From NCBI GenBank assembly GCA_030428695.1, contig JAUIEM010000153.1:1-20969 (forward strand): DNA of 20,969 bases, read 5' to 3'. Of this stretch, positions 14,644 through 20,969 are shown piece after piece (position 1 is the first letter of the stretch; every line of letters begins with the position of its first letter). Under the pieces are notes generated by a model. The model saw only the letters and a list, made by a program, of their open reading frames with translations. It ran no database searches and had not been told where the DNA came from. The translations under genes and the position numbers were made by a program. The stretch is from a bacterium. Its GTDB lineage: Bacteria > Planctomycetota > J058 > JAJDCP01.

Positions 14644-16277
14644 GTCCGCCTCCCGTCCATCAAGCGGTTGAGCACGACGAGGGGCAGGACGCTCGTGGCG
14701 ACGATGACCAGCGCCCCCGTCGCGGCCTCGGCGAGGCGCTCCTCGCTCGCGAGCTCGTAGGTTCTGGTGGCGAGCGTGTCGAAGTCGAACGGCCGCAGGA
14801 TCAGCGTCAGCGGGAGCTCTTTGAGGACGTCGATGAAGACCAGGATCGCTGCGCCGGCCAGGGCTCCGCGGATGAGGGGCAGGTGCACCTTCCACAGCAC
14901 TCCCCACGGGCGATGGCCGAGCGAGCGGGCGGCCCGGTCGAGGTCTTCCGGCTGGCGTGCGAAGCCCGCCTCGACCGGCTGCAGGCCGACGGCCAGGAAG
15001 CGCACGAGGTAGGCGTAGACCAGGGCGACGACGCTGCCGCTCAGCAGCAGCCCGCGGGTCGCGAAGGCGGCGTTGAGGCGCCGGTCGAGCCAGACCAGGC
15101 TGACCATGACCCCGATCGCGATGATCGCCCCCGGGATCGCGTAGCCGACACCGACGACGCGGGCCAGGATCGCCAGGAATCCCGACCGCCGGAGCCGCAC
15201 CGCGTAGGTCGTCAACACGGCGGCGGCCACGACCAGCCCCGCCGCGCCGACCGCGAGCAGGAAGGTGCGCGCGACCAGCCAGAGGAAGTCCGGGTCGACG
15301 AAGTGCTCCGCGCCCGTCCAGCCCCAGCGCACCAGCATCGCCACCGGGATCCCGAAGCCGAACAGGACCGGCGCGCCGCAGAGGGCGCTCGCCGCGAGCC
15401 CCCGCCAGCCCGTCAGGTGCGTGGGGCGGAAGGGGCGCCCGCCCGACTCCGCGAAGCGGGCCCGGCCGCGGTGCCAGCGCTCGAGGAAGATCACGACGGC
15501 GACGAGGACCATCAGGCAGGCGGACAAGCGCACCGCCGCGGAGACATCCCCGAGGCTGAGCCAGGCCCGGAAGATCGCGGTCGTGAAGGTGTCGATGCCG
15601 TAGTAGTGGACCGCCCCGTAGTCGTTGAGCGTCTCCATCAGCACCAGGGCGACGCCACCGGCGATCGCGGGCCGCGCGAGCGGCAGAACGACCGCGAAGA
15701 GGGTTTCCCCCCGCCCCCTGCCGAGGTCCTGGGAGACCTCGAGCAGCGTCGCGCACTGGCCGAGCAGGGAGCCGCGGAAGACGACGTAGACGTAGGGATA
15801 CAGGACACACGCGATGACCAGGATCGCCCCGGGCAGATGCATCACGTCCGGCGTCCAGGCCGCGGCCGCCTCCGCGCCGAGGTGGGGGCGCAGGGCCGAC
15901 TGGATCGGGCCGGAGAAGTCCACGAGCCCCGCGTAGGCAAAGGCCGCGATGTAGGTCGGGATCGCGAGCGGCAGGACGAGCGCCCAGGCGAGAAGACGCG
16001 ATCCCGGGAAGCGATAGACGGTGACCAGCCACGCGCACGCCACCCCGACCACGATCGTCAGGCAGGCGGTTCCGGCCATCAGCGCGACCGTGTTGACGAC
16101 GTAGCGCCCGAGCACCGTCGCGACGAGGTGGTCCCAGGCCTCGCTGGGCGGTCCGAGCAGACCGCTGGCGACGACGACGAGCGGCGCGAGGACGACGCCC
16201 GCCAGCAGGACGAGACCCAGGACCCAGCCGCTCAGGCGGCTCCGCCAGCGGGCTAGCCTCGAAGTCGCGCGGCTCAG
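14640..16277 (-). CDS. fbpB: Fe(III) ABC transporter permease, probable CTG start
   Basis: This is the inner-membrane channel of the importer, with about twelve helices in two homologous halves. Each half has a cytoplasmic EAA-type loop contacting the ATPase: 'LLEVSQDLGRG...LPLARPAI' near 178-205 and 'EDLDRAARSLG...LPLIRGAL' near 444-473. No ATG, GTG or TTG lies in frame before GTG 16115, which would leave out the first membrane helix. The 54 codons upstream encode family-typical sequence: a basic start, helix 18-41, then 'EAWDHLVATVLGRYVVNTVAL'. CTG at 16277 overlaps the fbpA stop as CTGA and has GAGGTG (16291-16286) 8 nt upstream, so I place the start there, giving 545 aa, the usual length. 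The gene is confident; the CTG start is inference. Confidence 0.9.
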   Translation of the reverse strand: MSRATSRLARWRSRLSGWVLGLVLLAGVVLAPLVVVASGLLGPPSEAWDHLVATVLGRYVVNTVALMAGTACLTIVVGVACAWLVTVYRFPGSRLLAWALVLPLAIPTYIAAFAYAGLVDFSGPIQSALRPHLGAEAAAAWTPDVMHLPGAILVIACVLYPYVYVVFRGSLLGQCATLLEVSQDLGRGRGETLFAVVLPLARPAIAGGVALVLMETLNDYGAVHYYGIDTFTTAIFRAWLSLGDVSAAVRLSACLMVLVAVVIFLERWHRGRARFAESGGRPFRPTHLTGWRGLAASALCGAPVLFGFGIPVAMLVRWGWTGAEHFVDPDFLWLVARTFLLAVGAAGLVVAAAVLTTYAVRLRRSGFLAILARVVGVGYAIPGAIIAIGVMVSLVWLDRRLNAAFATRGLLLSGSVVALVYAYLVRFLAVGLQPVEAGFARQPEDLDRAARSLGHRPWGVLWKVHLPLIRGALAGAAILVFIDVLKELPLTLILRPFDFDTLATRTYELASEERLAEAATGALVIVATSVLPLVVLNRLMDGRRT

Positions 16278-17335
16278 CGCCAGCCCACCTCGTCGAAGAC
16301 CTTGACGGCCTCGGCGTTGTTCTCGCCGAGCTGCGACAGGTTGAGGGCGTCCGGCGTCCAGTCGCCCCAGCCCTTGAGCAGCGCCGAGGGCTCGACGTCG
16401 GTCCGCACCGGATACTCGTAGTTCGACTCGGCGAAGGTCTTCTGGGCCTCCTGGGAGACCATGAACTCGAGGAGCCGGACGGCGTTGTCGCGGTGGGGCG
16501 CGTGCTTCGTCACCCCGGCTCCGCTGATGTTGACGTGCGTCCCGCCGCCCGTCATGGTCGGGAAGGTCACGACGACGGCCTCACCCGCCTCGCGCTGCGC
16601 GGCGTCATCCGACCCGAGGAGCAGCCCGATGTAGTACGTGTTGACGATCGCGAGGTCGGCTTCGCCCGCGGCGACCGCCTTGACCTGGTCGCGGTCGTTG
16701 CCCTTCGGATCGCGCGCCATGTTGGCCAGCACGCCCGCGGCCCAGGCTTGGGCCGCCTCGCGCCCATCGTTCGCGATCAGCGCGGCCAGGAGCGACTGGT
16801 TGTAGATGTTCGATGACGAGCGCACGGCGATCCGGCCCTTCCACTTCGGATCGGCGAGGCCCGCGTAGGTCCCGATCTCGGAGGGATCGACCTTGTCCTT
16901 GGCGACGACGACGACCCGGGCCCGGACGGTCAGGCCGAACCAGTGTCCCTCGGGGTCGCGGTAGGAGGCGGGGATCGCTTCCGCCAGGACCGCGCTGTCG
17001 ACCGTCTGCAGCAGCCCCTCCGCCCTGGCCCGCACCAGGCGACCCGCATCGGCGGTGATCAGGATGTCGGCCGGCGAGTCCGCGCCTTCGGTCTTCAGAC
17101 GCTCGATCAGCTGGTCGGCCTTGGCCTTGACGACCTTGACCTCGATGCCCGTCTCGGCCGTGAAGCGCTCGAACAGCTGCTGATCGGCTTCGTAGTGCCG
17201 GTGGGAGTAGACGTTGACGGTGCCCGCGCCCTCCCCCCCGTTGGCGCCGGGCTCACCCGTCGTGTCACCGCAGCCCGTGAGGGCGACGAGGAGCGAGAGG
17301 AGCAGGGAAAAGAGCAGCAGGAACCGGTCCGTCAT
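16274..17335 (-). CDS. fbpA: Fe(III)-binding lipoprotein of an iron ABC importer
   Basis: The 353-aa protein has a signal peptide with lipobox LTGC (Cys22), then a short glycine-rich linker (27-38), so the binding domain is tethered to the membrane. The start of the mature fold, 'VNVYSHRHYEADQQLFERF' (40-58), is typical of the FbpA/FutA/AfuA family, and Y234-Y235 match the conserved tyrosine pair that coordinates Fe(III) in FbpA. Y43 and H45/H47 are candidates for further ligands. ATG 17335 follows TGGAGG (17343-17348) by 7 nt. It lies 67 bases after the PepSY-like gene and overlaps the permease start. Transport of ferric iron is strongly suggested; other trivalent cations cannot be excluded. 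Confidence 0.93.
   Translation of the reverse strand: MTDRFLLLFSLLLSLLVALTGCGDTTGEPGANGGEGAGTVNVYSHRHYEADQQLFERFTAETGIEVKVVKAKADQLIERLKTEGADSPADILITADAGRLVRARAEGLLQTVDSAVLAEAIPASYRDPEGHWFGLTVRARVVVVAKDKVDPSEIGTYAGLADPKWKGRIAVRSSSNIYNQSLLAALIANDGREAAQAWAAGVLANMARDPKGNDRDQVKAVAAGEADLAIVNTYYIGLLLGSDDAAQREAGEAVVVTFPTMTGGGTHVNISGAGVTKHAPHRDNAVRLLEFMVSQEAQKTFAESNYEYPVRTDVEPSALLKGWGDWTPDALNLSQLGENNAEAVKVFDEVGWR
16286..16291 (-). promoter_or_regulatory. Ribosome binding site supporting the CTG start of fbpB
   Basis: GAGGTG on the minus strand lies inside the last codons of fbpA, 8 nt before CTG 16277. It is complementary to the 16S anti-Shine-Dalgarno. It is the reason to prefer a CTG start that restores the first membrane helix over GTG 16115, which would remove it. 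Confidence 0.5.
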
Positions 17336-17402
17336 GTGTTTGCCTCCAGAGGCGTCGAGAGAAGTGTGGATCGGAAGGCCCAGGCCATCCGTCGCGGGGG
17401 CA

Positions 17403-18407
17403 CTAGGAGACCATCAGGGCGTACATGCTGAGGAAGAGCGCCGCACCGCAGCCGAGGCTGAGCGCGAGCGTGATGCCACCGGGCCCGCGCTGGCTCTTGA
17501 GCTGCCACCACATGACCAGACCCGTGATCACCCACAGCACCATCGTCGCCGCCATGATGTCGACGATCACCGCCCAGAGCGTCGCGACCCCGGCCTCGTC
17601 GGGGTAGGTGTGGGCGAGGTGCAGGCGCAGGAGGAAGCTGCGGAAGGAGATGTCCCGCGAGGGCTCGCCGAGGGGGCGGGCCGCGATCCGGTCGCGGCCG
17701 AGGTCCATGCTGAGCTGCCAGGGCTGCCCGTCCGCCTCGACCTCGAGCTCGAGGCGCGGCCCCGCGCGGACCTCGGTGCGCTCGAAGCCGAGTCCGTGGG
17801 CGCGGACGACCTCTTCCCCCTCCCCCTCGAGGTGGGTGAGCAGCGGCCGCGAGAACTCGCGGAGCCGCAGCCCGGTGAACGGCGTCGTGTCCGGTGGCGT
17901 GCGCTCGAAGCTGCGGAGCAGGCCGTTGTCCGCTCCCGGCGTGTAGCGCAGCGTGTGGGTGTGGGCCGTGTCGGTCATGCGCCAGGAGATGCCGCCACGG
18001 AAGTGGGCGTCATCCGCCGCGCGCAACACGAAGCGCTCGCTGCCCTCGGCGGCGTTGAGCGCCTCGACGACCTGCGTCGCGAGGTCGGGAGCCGGCGGCA
18101 GCTCGGCGAAGCGTCCGGCGAAGTCCTCCCCGCTCAGGTTCCAGGACTCGTGGCTGTTCATCACGTCGGGGTGATTGAACAGGAAGGCCGTGACGCCGTA
18201 CAGGAGCACCCACGGCAGCAGGAACAGGCCGAGGTACATGTGCACGCGCCGCGTCCAGCGCAGCAGGCGCCGGCGCATGGCCTTGCTCTGCTTCTTCGCC
18301 GCGGCCGACCTCTTCGGCTTCGCCGCGCCTTGCGTCCCGGACGCCTTCTGCGGCGTCGCGCGCATGTCCACTTCCGCGGCTTGCTGGGGGACGGCTTCCG
18401 GGCTCAT
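17403..18407 (-). CDS. PepSY-TM-like membrane protein, first gene of the iron operon
   Basis: ATG 18407 follows TAGGAGGTG (18412-18420). The 334-aa protein has a basic lysine/alanine-rich N-terminus (28-50), then 'WTRRVHMYLGLFLLPWVLLYG' (51-71), the form of the first helix in PepSY-associated membrane proteins, with H56 at the membrane edge. A large loop (80-255), presumably periplasmic, contains repeated beta segments. H263 and H266 ('LRLHLAHTY') precede two C-terminal helices (275-302 and 310-332), with 'WVITGLVMWWQLK' matching the family. Some relatives act in siderophore or ferric reduction; histidines near the membrane could bind haem, but this is inference. It leads fbpA by 67 bases on the same strand, so it probably belongs to the iron operon. 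Confidence 0.85.
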   Translation of the reverse strand: MSPEAVPQQAAEVDMRATPQKASGTQGAAKPKRSAAAKKQSKAMRRRLLRWTRRVHMYLGLFLLPWVLLYGVTAFLFNHPDVMNSHESWNLSGEDFAGRFAELPPAPDLATQVVEALNAAEGSERFVLRAADDAHFRGGISWRMTDTAHTHTLRYTPGADNGLLRSFERTPPDTTPFTGLRLREFSRPLLTHLEGEGEEVVRAHGLGFERTEVRAGPRLELEVEADGQPWQLSMDLGRDRIAARPLGEPSRDISFRSFLLRLHLAHTYPDEAGVATLWAVIVDIMAATMVLWVITGLVMWWQLKSQRGPGGITLALSLGCGAALFLSMYALMVS

Positions 18408-18665
18408 GTCGCACCTCCTACGGCTCGATCGACACAGGCCGTGGTTATGCCCGATGCTTTGGTTGCCGTAAAGTTTGAAACTCGAATTTTTAACCTCACT
18501 GACTATTCCCGTTCTCCCCACCAGGGCGCCACCAGCCGTCTGGTGCTGGATGCCGTGCGGCGAGCACCGCGGCGGAACAGGACTCGTCCTGGAGGCCCGG
18601 CTCCCGTTTGCGGTCCCGGGACCGGTCCCGCTACCCTGAGCGCCGCGTCAGACGAGGAAACACCG
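18408..18665. promoter_or_regulatory. Divergent promoter region of the iron operon and the large unknown gene
   Basis: The gap contains an AT-rich island (18463-18510) within GC-rich flanks. AGTTT-g-AAACT (18472-18482) is a perfect 11-bp palindrome. It lies 65 nt before the PepSY-like start and 184 nt before the large gene. AAAGTTTGAAAC here is almost identical to the minus-strand AAAGTTTGAGAC at about 11309-11320. I find no recognisable Fur box and no well-spaced promoter hexamers. A GACGAGGA ribosome site for the rightward gene lies at 18651-18658. Confidence 0.45.
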
Positions 18666-20936
18666 ATGGAGATCGACCGGACCGTAGAGCGCTTTGCCTT
18701 CGGAGGCGAGGGCCGCGAGCGCGCCCTCGCCCAGCTCGTGCCCGGCACGCCGGACTACTACACCTACCGCGCCCTCGACGCCCTGCACCGGCGGGACTGG
18801 AAGGGCTTCGAGGAGGAGCTCGGACGCTGGCGGAAGCGCGAGCGCTACTCGGACCGGCGCCTCAAGCTCGAACGCCGGGCGCTGGTGCTCCGGGCCGCTC
18901 GCGAGCCCGCGCCGCTGTTCGAGGCCCTGCGGCGGGACCTCTCGCTGGTGTTCCACCACCCGCGCCGGCTGGCGGGCGAAGAGCCGACGCTCGAGTGCAA
19001 GCTGAGGGATTCGATGCTCAGCGAGCGGATGATGCGCCGGCGCGCCCTGCGCCGCGGTCACAACCTCGACAAGGTCAAGGACAGCGGCCTCGAGCAGCTG
19101 CTCGGCGAGGAGCTGACCGACGACCAGCGCGGGGCGCTGCTCGACCGCCTGCAGCGGCCCGATGTGCCGGGGCTGCTCGCCTTGATTCAGGAGGACAAGG
19201 AAGGGGCGGTGCGCTTCGGCACCCGCAAGATCCACACCCTGCTGCTGCACGACCAGCTCGAAGAGCTCGCGCGCTGGCGTCCCGGGCTGCTCCGCTCCAA
19301 GCCCTTCGTCCACACCTGGCTCAAGCACCTGCTGCCGGGCCCGGAGGTCGATCTCGACGCCGACCCGGCCGCCCGCACGGCGCACATCGAACGGCTCCAC
19401 GCCTTCGTCGCGCAGCTCCAGCCGAGCTTCAACAACCTGAAGGCGCACGTCTTCTACCACCGGCTCACCGACCTCGAGCGCGCCGGGCGCTATGACCGGC
19501 AGCTGTTCGAGACCTACCTGTCCCTGCCGCGCCGCAGCGGCTTCCTCGCCACCCTGCAGGTGGCGAGCGACGCGCCGCGCAGCGTGTTCGTCGTCATCGG
19601 CGAGGACCACGCGAGCGTGACCGGCCTGCCTCCGGTGAGGGACGAGCAGGCCCTGGTCACCCGCCAGCTCGCGCACTTCCTCCGCGAGGACGAGGACAGC
19701 GAGGGCTTCGCCGGCATCCTGCAGGAGCAGTTCCGCCAGCGGATGCTCGCCCTGACGAAGATCCTCGCCGGCGACCCCGACCTCGAGCGTTGGGTCGCCC
19801 TGCTCGGCGGCCCCGAGATGTTTCAGCAGCTCAAGGATCAGGTGCAGATCGAGCTGACGCCGAGGAACCCGGAGCGCTTCGGCGTCGCCGATCCGGTCAC
19901 CCTCGAGGTCGAGCTCAAGAACGTCCCGCGGCTGACCGTCAAGGTCTTCGAGCTCAACACCCGCAACTACTACCTCGCGAAGAAGCGCGAGCTCGACACC
20001 TCCCTCGACCTCGACGGCCTGGTGGCGAACATCGAGACCGTGCACGAGTTCGACCACCCTCCCTACCGGCTGCACACCGAGCGCTTTCCCCTGGAGGGCC
20101 TCGACCGCCCGGGGGTCTACGTCGTCGAGCTGATCGGCGGCGGCCGCAGCAGCCGGGCGCTGATCCGCAAGGGCGGGCTGCAGGAGCTCGAGCGGGTCGG
20201 CGCCGCGGGCCACGTCTTCACCGTGCTCGACGAGGACGGAGAGGTGCTGACCGACGCCTCGCTCTGGCTCGGCGAGCGGGAATACACCGCGGACGCCGAC
20301 GGCGCGATCACCGTGCCGTTCAGCACCGATCCGCGTCCGCGCCGGATCGTGCTCGTGCACGGCGAGCGGGCGACCCTGAGCTCCTTCGACCACCGGCGGG
20401 AGAGCTACGACTTCAAGGCGATGATCCACGTGGAACGCGAGAGCCTGCGTGCCGGCGCCGAGGCCCTGGTCATCGTGCGGCTGCAGCTCCGCGTGTGCGG
20501 AGAGCCGGTCAGCCTCGAGCTGCTCGAGGAGCCCCGGCTCTCCATCAGCTGCGAAGACCGGGACGGCGTGAGCTCCTCCCTCGTCGTGCCCGACTTCGCC
20601 CCGCGGGACGACGCCGAATCGGTCCACACCTTCAAGGTCCCGCCGGGGCTCGCCTCGGTCGAGGTCAGCGTCGAAGGCCACGTCCGGTCGCTCTCGCAGG
20701 GGCACAAGGAGTTCTTCGAGGACAGCTGGAGCATCGACCTCAACGGCATCGACGCGAGCGAGCGCACCGCCGGCCTGCACCTGACGATGCTGGCGCTGGG
20801 CATCGGACCGGGCGACGAGGTCATCACGACCCCCTTCAGCTTCCGCTTGGGGTCCTTGGGCGTGAGGCGATGCGTCTCGACCTCGGTCTCGACGAACTTG
20901 CGCCCCAGGCTCGCGGCGAGCGCCTTGCCGTACTGA
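18666..20936 (+). CDS. Large unknown protein, 3' end probably replaced by chimeric sequence
   Basis: ATG 18666 follows GAGGAAA by about 7 nt. Residues 1-380 are charged and helical ('LAQLVPGTPDYYTYRALDAL' near 22-41), resembling a family I associate with planctomycetes. From about 394 the protein becomes beta-sandwich-like ('VQIELTPRNPERFGVADPV', then 'RPGVYVVELIGGGRSSRALI'), similar to early domains of bacterial alpha-2-macroglobulins, which are usually far longer. No signal peptide is visible. Around residue 703 it changes abruptly to 'LHLTMLALGIGPGDEVITTP', a DegT/DnrJ aminotransferase signature. After residue 726 it becomes unrelated sequence and stops at 20936. I take residues 1 to about 702 as genuine and the remainder as a wrong join, so the true C-terminus is missing. 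Upstream in-frame codons back to 17214 are a shadow of the iron genes. Confidence 0.75.
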   Translation: MEIDRTVERFAFGGEGRERALAQLVPGTPDYYTYRALDALHRRDWKGFEEELGRWRKRERYSDRRLKLERRALVLRAAREPAPLFEALRRDLSLVFHHPRRLAGEEPTLECKLRDSMLSERMMRRRALRRGHNLDKVKDSGLEQLLGEELTDDQRGALLDRLQRPDVPGLLALIQEDKEGAVRFGTRKIHTLLLHDQLEELARWRPGLLRSKPFVHTWLKHLLPGPEVDLDADPAARTAHIERLHAFVAQLQPSFNNLKAHVFYHRLTDLERAGRYDRQLFETYLSLPRRSGFLATLQVASDAPRSVFVVIGEDHASVTGLPPVRDEQALVTRQLAHFLREDEDSEGFAGILQEQFRQRMLALTKILAGDPDLERWVALLGGPEMFQQLKDQVQIELTPRNPERFGVADPVTLEVELKNVPRLTVKVFELNTRNYYLAKKRELDTSLDLDGLVANIETVHEFDHPPYRLHTERFPLEGLDRPGVYVVELIGGGRSSRALIRKGGLQELERVGAAGHVFTVLDEDGEVLTDASLWLGEREYTADADGAITVPFSTDPRPRRIVLVHGERATLSSFDHRRESYDFKAMIHVERESLRAGAEALVIVRLQLRVCGEPVSLELLEEPRLSISCEDRDGVSSSLVVPDFAPRDDAESVHTFKVPPGLASVEVSVEGHVRSLSQGHKEFFEDSWSIDLNGIDASERTAGLHLTMLALGIGPGDEVITTPFSFRLGSLGVRRCVSTSVSTNLRPRLAASALPY
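20772..20843 (+). pseudogene. Fragment of a DegT/DnrJ/EryC1 aminotransferase
   Basis: About 24 codons match the N-terminal region of PLP-dependent sugar aminotransferases: 'LALGIGPGDEVITTPFSF' is the hallmark around the cofactor pocket. It is preceded and followed by unrelated sequence, with no room for the rest of the enzyme. It is either an assembly artefact or a recombination scar. Confidence 0.6.
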
Positions 20937-20969
20937 TCGATCGTCGCCCCGGTCCGGGAGCGCGTGACC
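20842..20969 (-). CDS. Possible partial gene entering from the right edge
   Basis: On the minus strand the last bases are open from the edge and read like real protein: 'TIDQYGKALAASLGRKFVET', followed by 'EVETHRLTPKDPKRKL'. The composition is balanced, unlike the plus-strand frame over the same bases, which is serine- and arginine-rich. The reading runs into the DegT fragment near 20842. I do not recognise the family, and both ends are missing. Confidence 0.35.

Noticed and set aside
14883..16256. 457-codon plus-strand frame opposite the ferric permease
   Set aside because: Rich in R, D, Q, E and P, the mirror of a hydrophobic membrane protein; no independent support.
18455..18510. Fur box in front of the iron operon
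   Set aside because: The AT-rich island has no GATAAT-type repeats that match the Fur consensus.
17214..18665. In-frame upstream extension of the large right-hand gene over the iron operon
   Set aside because: It is antisense to two clear genes, and ATG 18666 has its own ribosome site.

Overview
The window is very GC-rich bacterial DNA, densely coding, with short AT-rich islands confined to a few intergenic gaps. I see no rRNA, tRNA, CRISPR array or transposon. Small lipoproteins, a hybrid histidine kinase, a zinc-ribbon membrane protein, and a large protein whose N-terminus resembles families I associate with Planctomycetota suggest a high-GC planctomycete or similar environmental lineage. 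That placement is tentative. The odd length and the patchwork at the right edge suggest a whole metagenomic contig.

Left part (1-3726, + strand): the last residues of a glycine-rich protein, a 23-codon ORF joined by an ATGA overlap to a 228-aa protein, then a 900-aa protein with hydrophobic segments near its C-terminus. The cassette is unrecognised and is the best candidate here for something undescribed. Next, 3739-7246 (- strand) holds a lipoprotein and a pair made of a membrane-anchored double zinc-finger protein followed 2 nt later by an ABC-2-like polytopic membrane protein. A 180-aa unknown gene (+, 7477-8019) converges on a membrane hybrid histidine kinase (-, 8025-9815). Behind the kinase lies a 454-aa surface lipoprotein (-, 9898-11262) whose 5' leader carries a perfect 11-bp stem-loop.

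Middle: a mycobacterial-type peroxide-defence pair, ahpC-ahpD (-, 12517 to 11442, GTGA overlap), is divergent from a PAC2-family gene (+, 12766-13554). The gap between them carries recognisable promoter hexamers, a palindrome inside the ahpC promoter spacer, and a 13-bp inverted repeat.

Right part: a four-gene iron-uptake operon (-, 18407 to 13570) encodes a PepSY-TM-like membrane protein, an FbpA-type Fe(III)-binding lipoprotein, an FbpB-type permease and an FbpC-type ATPase. The permease appears to start at a CTG codon overlapping the fbpA stop, which restores its first membrane segment. Peroxide defence beside iron import makes physiological sense. Finally, a divergent gene (+, from 18666) encodes a large unknown protein. 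Its reading frame runs into a DegT/DnrJ aminotransferase fragment near 20772 and then into unrelated sequence near 20843, most likely an assembly chimera at the contig end.
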